Below, in pieces: positions 52,303 to 63,994 of a stretch of 64,000 nucleotides of DNA (its first letter is position 1; each line of letters begins with the position of its first letter). Below the pieces are notes generated by a model that was not told where the DNA came from, did no database searches, and saw only the letters and a list, made by a program, of their open reading frames with translations. The position numbers and the translations under genes are program-made. Source of the stretch: Phymatolithon calcareum (lineage: Eukaryota > Rhodophyta > Florideophyceae > Hapalidiales). The stretch is from the NCBI GenBank assembly GCA_977006965.1, contig OZ345352.1, positions 4,154,001 through 4,218,000 of the forward strand. Reading direction: 5' to 3'.

Positions 52303-53271
52303 GTATCATCGACCGAGGAGTGCCTCAAGATTCCCCGCTTAGTCCATGCATATATAATAAATTCATGAGCATATTCGCGGAAGCCGTCTCCAGGACAGAC
52401 GGAAACGTCTCAGACAGCCCAAAGCAATTGTTCGGAGATGATGTTCAGCTTCAAGCGAAGACAGGACGAGGAATGCAGAAACTTCTTGATATAGCGACCA
52501 TTTGGGCAAGCGAAAATGGTATGAAATGGAACACAAAACCAGGAAAAAGCGAAGTTCTTAAGCACAAAGGGCTTCAGAAGCACACTTTTTACTTAGCGGG
52601 TCGAGAACTGCGTAAATCCTAGAGACTCTCGTATCTTGGAGTAACCATAAATAACAAGGGTGTTACGGATGACACGGCCATAGCCAGAGTTCGAAATGCT
52701 GCAGGATGCATACATAAGCTTCGAGAGCTTGGAGTGAATGTTCGAGGATTCAAACCGGAGACATGTATCAGGATCTTTAAGTCACTAATTATCCCGAAAT
52801 GGGAGTATGTTACCCCAATGATAAATCGATTGCGCTCGGCAATCGAGTTGACAAAGGGCTTGTTCTACAAGAATATTTTCGGAAAATATGCCGAACACCA
52901 CCAGGATCGAATGCGAGTTCTGTGTCGACTGGGACCACCAAAGATGAGGAGACGTCATCAATCAGAAAGGATTTCATTAAGCCTGGTAAGACAACAAAAG
53001 CGCCTTGAAGAAACAGAAGAGTACTTTGGAAGAGATGAGGACATAAAGGAAGCAATGAAGGATATTGAATATCTCAATATTTATGAAGACTTGTGTCAAG
53101 CCGTTCAGAAAACCCAGGAGGTATCTGTCACGAAGAAGAGGAGGAGAGAAGAAACAATTAAGGTATGGGAAAAGGAAGAAGGCAGATCAATGAAGATTCC
53201 TATTGAAGGCAAGCTACCAGGGATCCTTTACATAGGAGAAAGAGCAACACGTTTAAGGTGCCTAAGGTTGA
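52303..53271 (+). pseudogene. LINE-A ORF2, RT second half
   Basis: DRGVPQDSPLSPCIYNKF, LFGDDVQLQ (FADD changed to FGDD), GMKWNTKPGKSEVL, then a TAG where the other copy has AWRLSYLG, then CRLGPPKMRRRHQSERISL. The hAT element cuts the frame in LTFN. Confidence 0.85.
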
Positions 53272-53716
53272 CATTCAACCACGCTTGGTACCAATGTTAT
53301 TTTTATTGTTTCATTGCAATTTATTGCAATATAATGCAATAAAGCCTTAATTGCCTTGAGAGGTACTTATTGCAAAAATTGTTGCAAAAAGTAATGGCAT
53401 ATGATCGAAAATCAAGGTACACCCTTGCCCTCTTAAGCGCTGGCAAGATCGTCGTACAGCGCTGCGGTACAGGATCTGCAAGGGAAATTTACGGAAAAGG
53501 GTTATAGAGGCTCCCCACGCAGTTTACGTATTGCCACCCGAATCTGCGGCATCCAATTGCTGTAAGGAATTCTGCTCTGTTATCGATGCCTCTCGATAAT
53601 TCCAGACATGTCGACCGGCATTGACTCGGAAATTGCTCCTGAATGCTGTCTTGCTCACGCGATCTCTTGGAATTCACACTCCTGCGAATTGCTCTGCCGA
53701 AATACTACGTCCAGAA

Positions 53717-54051
53717 TGTCAAGCAACGGACGGAAACCAGACCCCAAAGAAGTTGTTGAGGTGCTAAGGCAGAAGCTATGTGAAGAAGAACGCGATGTAC
53801 AGTCTCGCAGAACCGGAATAACACGCTATAAGGTGCCTTTTAACATCCTTCTCTGCCCGAAATGTGCTGACTGCCGAGACAATGGTGAAAACGCTTTTGA
53901 AAAAGGAAAGGGGTATACTAACCCATACAGCCACCAGAAGAGTTGCATATCTGGAGCAAGCGAAGATTACCTTTTCAGGTCTACAGAGATGCGCTGGCCA
54001 GTCTGCGCCGCCGCCAAGCAAGCTCGTTTATCGCCACTCACTCAACAATGA
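53717..54051 (+). pseudogene. hAT transposase BED finger part
   Basis: The start MSSNGRKPDPKEVVEVL aligns with the other copies, although the frame is open from an earlier ATG at 53608. BED finger: C at LLC and KC, then NPYSHQKSC. The catalytic domain is in another frame from about 54045, so a frame change or a small intron lies near 53960-54050. Confidence 0.8.
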
Positions 54052-54581
54052 CATTTCTAGCAAATGAAAAGGAAAAGGCCATATACGGGTACATTAGACT
54101 TGTCGTCTACATGTCATTGCCGGTGTCACATGTTCAAAGCGAAGAATATCGCAAGTTTTCGTGTTTCCGTGAGAAGTTCTCAACTCGGATATTCAAAGAG
54201 ACACTATTCAAGCTCGTCGAGCTCGTCGAACTGCGAATCAGAGACGATATTTCTGATACCAAAGGAGCCATTATGCACGATGGCTGGACCGCCAATGGGA
54301 CACATTACTTGGGTGTATACGGATTGTTCATGAGACGTGTGAAGATGCTGGAAAGAGGCACCGCGCGCGAGATTGAAGAGCTCGCTATTGTGCTTCTGTC
54401 AGTGAGTCCTATTGCGAAAGTAGAAGATGATGATGTTCAAGGCGGCATGTCGGATCTTGAAACCACTAGGTTCAACGCACACGCTCACGTGCGTCAACTA
54501 GAAGACGTGTTCGACTTCTTCGGGGTCAACGTGCATACCTGGGCAGTTTGTCAGGTTGCCGACAACTGCAATGTCAATTAA
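54045..54581 (+). pseudogene. hAT transposase catalytic region, first part
   Basis: NEKEKAIYGYIRLVVYMSLP, MHDGWTANGTHYLGVYGLFM and VADNCNVN, then TAA at 54579, where the copy at 32227 has Lys (SINKLIAKL). One nonsense change. Confidence 0.85.
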
Positions 54582-55568
54582 TCAATCGCCAGGCTTATGG
54601 AAATCGCTCATGTTAGCTGGGCTAGTCATAAGCTCAACCTAGAGGTGAACAAGATGGTTGTCAGTGACGATAGACTCCAAGCAGCGATAGACTCAGTGCA
54701 TGCAAGGATGAAGAGCTGCAAAAAACTGAAGAACCGAGCAATACTACGCAACCTTACTGCATTGGCTCCAGTTATGCATAATGAGACGCGCTGGTCCGGA
54801 AAGTATCATATGCTCGAGCGCTTCAACCTCATACGCGAGCAGTTAATCGACGCAGCAAAGGCAGAAGGAGCAACGATAGCTATGGACGAGAGGGAGCAGT
54901 TCCGGAAGAGATCTATGCTCTACACAAGTCAGTTTAAGCAAATCAACCAGGTAACTGTAGAACTACAGAAGCGCTGTGCTTCGTTGTCGGACTGTCGCTT
55001 AGCTCTTGATGAGTTGATTCCAGCAGTCGAGCAGTGCAAGTACGATGTCAACTCACCATTATACGGATCTCAGCTTGGAAAACATTACATTGCATCACGT
55101 GCATCAATTGTGTGTGACCCAGCATTCGAGTCGGGAGTTGTTAAGATACAGCGCAGTGAGTCCGATACTATGACAAGTGAAGAGAAGGATGCATGCAAGA
55201 AGCTCAAACAGGAACACGATGACGGTATAACAAGCTCCATCCGCGGATCGGGAGGAGGCCGGCTGTCGATGGCGGAAAGAATTGCCGTAAAAAAGCGCAA
55301 GCGTGCCGAGGTCCATCAGACTTGTATAAATTGCGACTTTATTCTTGGATCAACTGCCGAGGTGGAGAGGCTTTGGCCGGTTGTCAAGAATTTTATGACA
55401 GACAATCGCAAGGGGATGACACCGTTATTAGTAGAAGCCCTGCTGTTTCTTAAAGAGAACAAAGGTTACTGGGACCAGGAGTCGGTCTCCGTGGCGATGA
55501 ACACTGCCCGGAACGCAAGCGTGATCCAACGCGTGAGTGAAGACATGACGCAGGAGGACCTGAATTAG
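54582..55568 (+). pseudogene. hAT transposase, second part with dimerisation domain
   Basis: Same frame as the part above: SIARLMEIAHVSWASHKLNL, MHNETRWSGKYHMLERF (conserved TRW), FILGSTAEVERLWPVVKNFM and EALLFLKENKGYWDQ. Complete to its natural end. Confidence 0.9.
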
Positions 55569-55715
55569 ATTCTGTTATTGCAATTGATATTGGAAGAATG
55601 GTCAGATATTGCAATTCCTATTGCCTTCAACCTTGCATTATTGGTATTGCAAATTGCTATTGCATCATGTGCCCGAATAAATAACAATAATATTGGTACT
55701 ATCCCTGCATTCAAC

Positions 55716-55952
55716 CGAGCACCCCTTTAGAGGAAATCAGTATTGGGTGCTTACTCTGGGATTACGGTGGTGATCGAACTAGTCGCCTTACAACGTACTC
55801 GAGCGTCGTCGAAGATGAGTACAGAAATTGAGTTTGAGTGCAAGAGACTCACAGGAGCTCTTGTTAGGAGAGAATTACGAATCAAGAATGTTTTGAGTAG
55901 CCAGAGGACTTTATCTTAGAGATCGCAAGAGCTGCCCCGTAACTCCAAGGTG
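55716..55952 (+). pseudogene. LINE-A C-terminus after the hAT element
   Basis: Starts CGAGCACCCCTTTAGAGG (a stop replaces the Trp of PLWRKS) and ends GCCCCGTAACTCCAAGGTGAG, 3' sequence shared with 14160-14195. Cut by a junction to a minus LINE. Confidence 0.8.
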
Positions 55953-56931
55953 AGTCCACCGCCGCATCTATGATTTTCCTGATTGGGCTTAATAGCGAAA
56001 TTGGTTTGTAGTTTCCTGGGACGTGCGCCGGCCCTTTTCTGTGAATAATGATTAGCGTTGCTCGGCGCCATACTGTCGGCATACATTGTAGTCTACCGCA
56101 TACCTGCCACAAGCGTCCAAGCAGTTCTCCGCTCATAGTTGGGTTTGCTTGTATCATTTCGTCCCCGATCTTGTCCGGTTCGAGTGCCTTTCTACGGGGG
56201 GCTCGAATTAGCGCCTCCTTGATGTCTTCGAGGATGGATTTGGATGCTGCGCACCGGTCCAGGGTGGGCTTCCGGGCCGTATCGGCTCTGCAGACGTTTG
56301 CTATGTGGGCTGTGAACAAACATGGGTGGACTGGAGTCCCAAGCTCGCGATATATCCCTCCTCTCTTGCACTTACGTTTCAGTATTCTGCTGAGCGTGGT
56401 CGTGGCTTGGCGTGGGGATTGGTCGTCTATGTCTTCCACGAACGAGTCGTATTGAGATTTATTCGCTTTTCGGACTGCGGACCGCATTTAGTTCCGGAAT
56501 TTGAGGTAAGTTGACAAGTCATCTGGATTCTTGGTTCGCATCGCCTTTCGGTCTAGTCTGCTTCGTTCTTTTGCCTTGTTGTCCACCGCTCGCGTCCAGA
56601 AAGGCTTGTATCTTGGAGGGCGTCTCCGCAAATTTCTCCAAGGTTTTGTTGTCAGGCGTCGGAACTGACCGTACCACATGTCAAGTTCCTCTTGATTTTT
56701 GCAGGATTTCAGCTTGTCCATCATCTCGGGCCCCCAGACTACCATTGCTTCGGAAGCAGTCTTGGAACGCTCTGCGGTCTTTCTCGCTGTCGCGGATACG
56801 AAGATCTCGACGAATGTGGGGGCGAGTTTTGTGTGCTCTACCCTCGTTGTCACAAGAATAGTAAGTTTGTTGTCTTGGTTCGATATACACGTGGGCAACA
56901 AGGTTGTTAGCCTGGATAGAAAAGCACCAGG

Positions 56932-57268
56932 CATCCATTGGTAGAGGTTGAGATGCCTGAGAGTCATTTTCAACAGAGTTCCTTTGTCGAGAAAATCCAT
57001 TACGGCGAAATACTTTGCGACTGGTGCTGTGGTGGAGCTTATCGTGTTGCAACGTATGCTGCGGTCTTTGAAGATGGACCAAGAAACGGAATATGAATGC
57101 AAAAGACTTACTCGGGCCCTCACAGAGAGAGAAATTCGAATTAAGGAGATATTAGAAGGAGAGTAGAGAGATGAGTATCGAAAACAGCGAGAAGCTGCCC
57201 TGTTGCTCAATTTGAGGCTTTGGGAGCTTTTAAAATAGATCAACATATATCCCCCATCCATTGGTAGA
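56932..57268. repeat. 14-bp target duplication (CATCCATTGGTAGA)
   Basis: At 56932-56945 and 57255-57268. Confidence 0.9.
56946..57254 (+). mobile_element. 5'-truncated LINE insertion, 309 bp
   Basis: Carries only the C-terminal codons (FNRVPLSRKSITAKYF, TEYECKRLTRALTEREIRI) and the 3' region GAAGCTGCCCTGTTGCTCAA to TTTTAAAATAGATCAACATA. The frame is still open, so it is young relative to its family E host. Confidence 0.9.
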
Positions 57269-58715
57269 AGAGACCTAGCTTACACTTACTGCGCGGGATC
57301 ATAGTATGATAGCTTAATCTCGAGGCATACTTTAACATTGTCGACGATACCGACGCGAGGGAGAAAGACGGACCATCAAGTTCAAACCATTTCCATCGTC
57401 AAGGTAAAGTCCTTTTCATTCATCCTACCATCTCGGTGGAGAACCAATGTTCGCCACAAGCGGGAGACGAGACCACGTACCCTACGTCGCGAGTAGGGAG
57501 AGACACCAGCTAGCGATCCGACGATCTGTTGGCATCTCGGCGAAACGTAATAGTGCTCCGACGAGCATTGCGTTTGGCACTTGCAGGTTACCGGCCCAAG
57601 TTCTGCCACCGTCCACGACCGGAGCGCGTTCCCGTTCCACTCCGTGTACCACAAGTGGATCGTATCGATATATGATTCAGTCAACTTCATCAACCCGCGA
57701 ACGTCGTAATTAGCGGTCCGCGGCTTACCATCTTGAATACTAGCGACACTCGCGATGACTGGGATGTGTCCAGCTCTTATTCCGTCCCACATCCCGTTTG
57801 GCGTTTCTCCTCTTGACGCATCAATAGACTTTGTCAAGAACTTGTCAATATTTGAAGTTTCCTACGGGGGATCGGAAAGTGGCCCCCGTTTCTGTACGGG
57901 TTCGCCAGTTCCCGGTTGCCGCCCATTGGACCAGGTGTCGTCCTCTGGTTTTCGATTTGGAGTCCCAATGTTGACGCCGCGCATTCAAGTCTCCCATAAG
58001 GATGGAATTCCCTCTGCAGTTCGTATGAACTTTATCGAGGCATTGTTTAGTTTCGGCTTTTGTCTCAAGAGGGGAGATGTAGGCTACCGCTACATTAATT
58101 CCTGAAGTTACTGTGATAAGCAGTTGAACGATGGGTGTGGTTTGTCGATAGGTGGCTTTGGAAACAATTCCTCTTCTCGTGACCAGGGCGACACCACCTC
58201 CAAGTTTGGACCGCGGGGGCATGGGCGGGTCGCGGAGAATTGCCGGTAAGGTACCTTGAGCGATTGGTCTTGTTTCTGCCAGGTCTCGGTTATTCCGAGC
58301 ATGTCCACTGCATGGTCTTGGAGCAATTGTTCAACCATGCGCGGTAGTTGGCTTCCTCAGGTGCTAGCCCCACTAGGCCGGCTCTACTCTTATGACTGGT
58401 ATTCTATCTGAGCCCCTAGCATGTACTCGGTTGTTTTTGATAGCTCTTCGAAGCAGTTTTCGAGGCGTCTCTTCTTCTTTCAGTGCAGGTCTTCTTGCCG
58501 AAACAAGCTCTCCATTGGCGTGCAAACAATGCCCTGCGCATAGAGTGCACTGCGTATCATAACCATCGCCGTCAGCCAAGATTCAAACCTTTCTGGACTA
58601 GAGAGATGGATAAATGGCAAGAGAAAAAACACGGCTCTATCGGAAAGCGACTGACTTGGAAAATTACTTGGCGTTCCGCCAGAAGATGCGTTCCTGCGTA
58701 CGGAAGGCGAAAACG

Positions 58716-59072
58716 GTACAACAAGTAGCACGCTAGCAGGGTACGACCTAGAAGGAGAAAACGACAAGAGGCAGAAAAGGCGCTAGATGAGCTCTTACTA
58801 TTTAGCAAGACATTAATAGAACGCATAGAGAACGAAGAAGGCCCGTATTGATTCGTTAAGGCAAGGAAGAAAGCGATCGAGTCCAAGCACCAGCAATCCT
58901 GTAGAGGACTGAGATATGATTACTTTGAATCCTGAGTTTTCCTGCCCGCCATTCTAGTGGGCGTTTCGTGAGCTGCACAGCGGTAGGTAGCATCAGAAGA
59001 AGCCTCACCCATATCTTCGGAAGTCTGTGGGGCTTTTAAATAAACTTGAATAATAATAAAAAGTACAGCAAG
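58716..59072. repeat. 10-bp target duplication (GTACAACAAG / GTACAGCAAG)
   Basis: At 58716-58725 and 59063-59072, one difference. Confidence 0.75.
58726..59062 (+). mobile_element. LINE (family B) 3' insertion, 337 bp
   Basis: LAGYDLEGEN and SKTLIERIENEEGPY codons, then the GAAGCCTCACCCATATCTTC 3' region and AATAAACTTGAATAATAATA tail. The same end as at 27535-28041 and 24543-24625. Confidence 0.85.
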
Positions 59073-59964
59073 CTCGTAGAAGACATTGAAGACCAATCAC
59101 CACGACAAGACACGACAACTCGGAGCAAAATTCTGCAACGTTAACGGTAAAGAAGCCGCGCAAATAGAGCATTAGATGCCCCAGTGCACCCAAAGCGATT
59201 CGCAGCTCATATAGCGAATGTCGGCAGCGCGGATAAGCCGTGGAAACCTGTGCTAGCAAGCTTCACGCTATGCAAGAAAAATGCGAACGGGTAGCAAGAC
59301 GCGCTCCTGCGAGCCCCCCGCTGAAAAGCACTCGGCCCGTACAAAATCGCCGTCGAATTACTTCAAGCCAGTTCCGGAATGAGTGGTGACCTCCTTGTGA
59401 CGCTATAAGAAACATGCAGGAAACTTCGGTGTCTATCAACGCAATGGCACTGGGAAGCAGTCGAAAAGAAGGGATGCTTCTGGGGCCACATTCCTGACGT
59501 ACCGGCTTGCACGGCGGCGAAAAAGAGATCAGAAAGGGGTGGAAAGTCTCCGACTCCGCATGGTTGAGGGAGTCACAGGCATTGTATCGGGAGGATCCCA
59601 GCACCCGAGCCGGGATCCCCCTTTCATCACTGAGAGAAAGGGGCAAACTAACTTATGTACTACTAGCAAAGTGAAAAACAAAATTTCTACATGCGCATGG
59701 GACACGTTCTACGTGTGGCCCACACAGGGCTGGCATCCAATATATTGCATTTACCACCGAGTCCCGCGCAACATAGTTATGCGCCGAGTCCAGCAATGTC
59801 TACCCCCGGATATCGCCGAGATGATCAAATACCTCCTGAAACCGTCATGGGTCTGTACTGCGGGCGACGAAGAGAAGACATGGCTTCTGATCGACCGCGG
59901 AGTTCCCCAGGGCTCCCCGCTAAGCCCATGCCTCTATAACATGTTCATGGACACATTTGCCTAG

Positions 59965-61068
59965 ATGATCCAGAAGGCACCCCGGCATATGTCAAAGTAC
60001 CCAGCGATCCTGTTTGCCGACGACGTCCAACTGCAAGCGATAAACTCCGACGGAATGCAATGGCTCCTCGATACAGCGACACGATGGGCCAGGGAGAACG
60101 GCATGACGTGGAACACGAAGAAGGGAAAAAGCGAAGTCCTTATCTACCCCGGTTTATTCAAGCGAAAATTCCAGTTAGCAGGGGCCGAACTCCATGAAAC
60201 AAGACGGCTGGAATACCTAGGTACGACCGTTGACAACAAGGGTGTCACCGAACACGCCACGCTGAAACGAATCTCAAAAGCGAAGGGAATTATCCTGGGT
60301 CTCCGAGATATTGGAATGAATGCCAAGGGACTACACACAATGAAGAACATAACGATCTACAAGACCCTCGTGCAATGTCGATGGGAGTACGCCTTGCACC
60401 TCACCCCGTGGACGAGATCTGTCCAAGTTCAAATCAACCAGGCCGAAGGTTTGTTCTACTCCGTCATACTAGGACGCTTCGCACTCAGTCTCCAAATCCG
60501 AATGAGGTCGCTCTGCAAAATCACACCCCCGGAAATCAGAAGGACACAGCTGGGCGAACATTTTGCGGCGCGACTACTGAAGGAAAAACTTGAAATCGAG
60601 AAAAAGCCAAATTACGAGGGCAAAGCCGAAGACCTTCGCTACGCAGAAAGGGATACTTCCTACATGAAACATCACGATCTGTTCAGCGAGCAGATCGACC
60701 GGGCGGAACAAGGGAAGGTGACGCCCAAGGAAGAGAAACTGCGTCTTAGCGAAGCCTGGGGCCGAACAGAGGAAGGATTGAAACGAAAAATCCCGGTGGA
60801 CAGTAAAGAGCGCGCCACCCCGACTGTGTTAATCAAATCGCGAAAGCACAGAATGTTGGCAGTGAAATGGTACTTCGGACGCTTCCCTCCACGGAAACCC
60901 TCTTCCTATGTGGAACAATTCGGCGAGGTTGCTGAGAAGAGCCTTGAGACTTTGCAGCGCAATCTCACACGACCGCAACTCAACGGAGAGACTGAGGGCG
61001 AGACAATGCAGGCGATGGACAGACTATTAGAATTAGAGAAAATAATGACGGAAGAAATGATAGTGTGA
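59965..61068 (+). pseudogene. LINE (family D) RT second half and C-terminus
   Basis: Continues the frame after a single TAG. ILFADDVQLQAINSDGM, GMTWNTKKGKSEVL, RRLEYLGTTVDNKGV, GLFYSVILGRFALSLQ, KEEKLRLSEAWGRTEE and WYFGRFPPRKPSSYVEQFGE; 367 codons open. The 3' end is GGGCTTGGAAAATAAAAACT near 61160. Only one visible lesion in this half. Confidence 0.9.
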
Positions 61069-61165
61069 TGCGATATTTTTAGACAATGCGAAAGTAGCAC
61101 ATGGGAAGCTGCTCTGGTGTCGGCGACTCTGGCGTTGAGGGCTTGGAAAATAAAAACTTACAATT

Positions 61166-61817
61166 TCCCCCCCCCAATATATTGCATTGCCAATATGCTG
61201 ATGTAGATTTCTATTGGAGGGCTATTGCAAGAGTCTGACCTTATTGCAATACGTCTTGCAAAAGGATTGACTGCAATTCGCGGAGGATGTCACCGACAGT
61301 GTGTGTAGTACGGGATCACTGATTGCCAGAAAGGTAAGTTTTCAATTCAAAGTTAGCAAAGAGGCGTATTGGAACTAGTCCTCGGTATCCATTGCCATGT
61401 CTATTTGAAGAAGCGACCGTGTGAACAAGATCCTGCAAGAAGGATCTGGAGTGTAACGATCTATCCTGACTGTGAAGAAGATTTGCGATGTTGCCTTCAT
61501 ATTGCCGGTCATCTTCTATTACAATTCTTCATGCAAACAAGTCCCCCACAATGTTATTGCTATTGTTATTGCACTGTCTACGGCAAGCCCTGGGCCCAGC
61601 CGATCACTTAGAGAAGGAAACTAGAGTCGCGTGCCTCTGATTCAGCGTTCCAAGCGTACAGTCACGACTGCATTCCTTTCAGACTCCGCCTTTCCGCCAT
61701 GTCCCGAAATTGGAGAGCAACGGGAAAGGAAAAGCAGCGGATCCAACAGTAAGAGTTTTTCTGAAAATCATTCATGCTTCCTTCATGGAAGAAAAAAGCG
61801 CGACAGTTTCGATGAAT
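61166..61817. other. Possible hAT-related remnant and gene downstream region
   Basis: TATTGCAT, CTATTGCAAG, TTATTGCAATACG and TGTTATTGC words crowd at 61180-61290 and 61550-61575, like the subterminal zones of the hAT copies. Clear ends or a duplication were not found. The last about 200 bases are the 3' flank of the Sel1 gene. Confidence 0.4.
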
Positions 61818-63089
61818 TTACTCTTCAAGCTCATTTAGTGCTTCTCCCATCCCTGCTTCTGCAGCTTTCCGGAAGAGATCGTTTGCTCTTCCTACATTCT
61901 TCGTCACGCCAACTCCAAACTTGTAACAACGTCCCAACTCAATCAGCCCATCATTGTTTAAGTCGTCTGCAACAAGCTGGAATAGGCGTACAGCTTCTTT
62001 TACGTCTTCCTTAACTCCGTTTCCGCTCTTGTAGCACAATCCGAGCTGAACAATTCCTGTATTATCCATCTTCTTGGCAGCGATACGGAAATGTCTCACA
62101 GCCTTCTTCTCGTCCTTCACAACCCATGTCCCGTTTAGATACAAAAGCCCAAGTGACACATGTGCATCGCTGTGTCCATCAGCAGCCGCCAAACGATACA
62201 GCCGAAGAGCTTCATCCATATCTCCATCGACTCCAATTCCCTTCTCATACATATTGCCAAGACACGTCAAACCATTGTTATTCCCATGATCTGCAGCTAT
62301 GCGTATAAGACGTACAGCTTCTGCCATATGTTTCGGTACTCCGTCTCCTAGCAAATAGCAGTGTCCGAGATCCGCATACGATTCTAAATGACCTTTTGCA
62401 ACAGCCAGGCGGGTTAAGCGAACAGCTTCGTCCATATCCTGGTCCACAACAAGCCCAGCCCGGTAACAGAATGCAAGCTCGCACAGTCCAGTGGCCGATC
62501 CACCGTTTGCAGCCAGTCGGAATAGTCTTACTGCCTCCAATTGGTCTTTAGGAACCCCCCTTCCCAACATGTGACACGTTCCCAGCTCGGCATGAGCATC
62601 CATATTTCCCAATTCTCCAGACCGACGGAAAAAGCGCACTCCCTCTTCGTGATTTTCCAAAACGCCTTTCCCTTCTGCAAAACATAAGCCAAGTTGCACC
62701 ATTCCGCTACTGCTTCCCTTTCTTACTGTGGCCCGAAACATCTGTACTGCTCTTGCAGCGTTCTTCTCTACGCCATGACCGTTCAAATAGCACCTTCCGA
62801 GCTGAACTTTTCCTTCAACGTCCCCGCCCTGTGCTGCAAGTCGGAAAAGCTGAACTGCCTGTAACACGTCTCGACGTACTCCTTGGGCGTTTAGAAAACA
62901 CATTCCAAGTCGAGTTTGCGCGACAACATTCCCGTCGTCAGCGGAGATGCGCAACAGACTCACGGCTTTCTTCGCATTCTTTTCCACTCTGTCTCCAAGC
63001 TGAAATCGAATTGCCAATCGCAATATCTCATCTTTTCCGCAGTCTTGAATGACATTACACTCCGAAAGAAAGTGGGCTTGGTCGGCCAT
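61818..63089 (-). CDS. Sel1-repeat protein, intact
   Basis: 423 residues from the ATG at 63089 with no lesion. After 19 residues there are eleven Sel1 units of 35-36 residues with the pattern LG.CY..G.GV..D..EAVRLFR.AA..G (for example VEGKVQLGRCYLNGHGVEKN), then nine closing residues. No signal peptide or membrane segment, so a soluble solenoid that binds partner proteins; partner unknown. Unlike the array at 3900-7163 the units are diverged from one another, as expected for an old, selected gene. Single-exon as read. A possible alternative is an SKT5/Sel1-type regulator, but nothing specific supports it. Confidence 0.93.
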   Translation of the reverse strand: MADQAHFLSECNVIQDCGKDEILRLAIRFQLGDRVEKNAKKAVSLLRISADDGNVVAQTRLGMCFLNAQGVRRDVLQAVQLFRLAAQGGDVEGKVQLGRCYLNGHGVEKNAARAVQMFRATVRKGSSSGMVQLGLCFAEGKGVLENHEEGVRFFRRSGELGNMDAHAELGTCHMLGRGVPKDQLEAVRLFRLAANGGSATGLCELAFCYRAGLVVDQDMDEAVRLTRLAVAKGHLESYADLGHCYLLGDGVPKHMAEAVRLIRIAADHGNNNGLTCLGNMYEKGIGVDGDMDEALRLYRLAAADGHSDAHVSLGLLYLNGTWVVKDEKKAVRHFRIAAKKMDNTGIVQLGLCYKSGNGVKEDVKEAVRLFQLVADDLNNDGLIELGRCYKFGVGVTKNVGRANDLFRKAAEAGMGEALNELEE

Positions 63090-63604
63090 TTTGAAGGATG
63101 GCTAGATGCCCGAGGTTCGCCGCGCGTAGCTGAAATTTTCCCGCCGTCGGTGCTCGTTGACAATTGAAGGGGAAATTTAGCCAATCAACGCTAGGGGTAT
63201 GGCACTTCTACAGTAGTTATGTATGTAAACTGCTTTCTCCCTGGTACGGCTCGCAAGGGAGTGCTTTATTGCTGAATTATCTTCTACTTAGATTACGGCA
63301 GGGCGCTGTTCCTGCTAGGTACTTAGGAAAGCCCTCCTTCTTCTCTGCCTGTCGCTCGAGGTTCGATTCGATTCCACCCGGAGCAAACGCGGTGGTTATT
63401 CTACAGTAGTTACTTGAGTTTCAGATCCCGACACCTCCGAAAGGGAACATCTTAACCTTGCGCAGTACCTAGCAATTGGAACAAGGGACCGAGTAGCCTC
63501 CGGAAACATCTCCTTCGACTGACCCGTCAATCACACGCTTTCTAAAAGCATCCTGAGAAAGCCTACATGAACGCCTACAGAGGAGTTCAACGTGGCCCGA
63601 GCCA
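63090..63604. other. Upstream region of the Sel1 gene
   Basis: TCTACAGTAGTTA occurs twice (about 63208 and 63400). No gene recognised. Promoter elements of the Sel1 gene should be here but no TATA box is clear. Confidence 0.4.
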
Positions 63605-63994
63605 TTGACGAGATACTACGAAATTTTGTTCAAGACGGCACTGACCTTCCGCAAGCAAGTAGTTTCAGAGAAATCGTTGCGGGGATTGCTTTTCAAAGAC
63701 GAAGATGACATCTTGGAATCCCGAAGTAAGAGAAAAATTCCAGATGATCTTCCCGGCTCCGCCCCTGCGATTATCAGACTCGCGAAAAAACGACAACGCC
63801 AATTAGCGCGAAAGTGGGCATACGGTCTATTCCCCCCCCCTCCCCGGCAAAGAATAGTCAACTCGTCAAGCTTGGACTGCGAATCTGATCCTCAAAAGAA
63901 ATCTGCCAAGTGGGCCCGAAGCTTTTCCGTCCGCCCCTATTCCATTGGGGGAATGTTTTTTGCAGCTAGGACTGCGATGTTTACCCCGTATTGA
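63605..63994 (+). pseudogene. LINE (family D-like) C-terminal fragment
   Basis: SKRKIPDDLPGSAPAIIRLA, KKRQRQLARKWAYGLFPPPP resembles LKRKIPVDSKERATPTVLIK and HRMLAVKWYFGRFPPRKP of the LINE at 59965-61068. Ends at a TGA just before the window edge. Confidence 0.65.

Larger units (their letters stand above)
53280..55707 (+). mobile_element. hAT transposon, 2428 bp, most complete copy
   Basis: Ends CACGCTTGGTACCAAT and, inverted, CAGGGATAGTACCAAT. Many TATTGCAAT-type words within 150 bases of each end. The coding region is near complete, with one frame change and one nonsense codon. Confidence 0.92.
53272..55715. repeat. 8-bp target duplication (CATTCAAC) of the hAT element
   Basis: CATTCAAC at 53272-53279 and 55708-55715; LINE-A sequence is continuous across them. 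Confidence 0.9.
47531..55952 (+). mobile_element. Long LINE-A copy holding three later insertions
   Basis: The most complete LINE-A copy: ORF1, endonuclease, RT and C-terminus are all present but decayed. Nested in it are a 108-bp retroposed segment (49095-49202), a 941-bp solo LTR (51357-52297) and a hAT element (53280-55707). The 5' end is uncertain (about 47531-47828). The 3' end is cut at about 55952, where a minus-strand LINE starts without the usual tail. Confidence 0.85.
55953..58480 (-). pseudogene. LINE (family E) endonuclease to early RT
   Basis: Minus frames in order: HAVDMLGITETWQKQDQSL, SKLGGGVALVTRRG, VAYISPLETKAETKQCL, ILMGDLNARRQHWDSKSK, IRAGHIPVIASV, RRPPRYKPFWTRAVDNKAK, PVHPCLFTAHIANVC, PDKIGDEMIQANP, YKPISLLSPIRKIIDAAVDS. 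It stops there, opposite the LINE-A end. Interrupted at 56946-57254. Frame changes throughout. Confidence 0.8.
58481..59964 (+). pseudogene. LINE (family D) linker and RT start, degraded
   Basis: RQPRFKPFWTREMDKWQEK before the nested insert and KLVEDIEDQSPRQDTTT after it. Then GPYKIAVELLQASSG, and from about 59750 YHRVPRNIVMRRVQQCLPPD, GVPQGSPLSPCLYNMFMD, TFA and TAG at 59962. Many lesions before 59750. Confidence 0.75.

Noticed and set aside
56488-57261. Minus ORF of 257 codons read as one protein
   Set aside because: It crosses an inserted LINE tail and its duplication; only the parts outside are family E coding.
63350-63375. tRNA T-arm-like GGTTCGATTC
   Set aside because: No matching stem, anticodon arm or A box around it.
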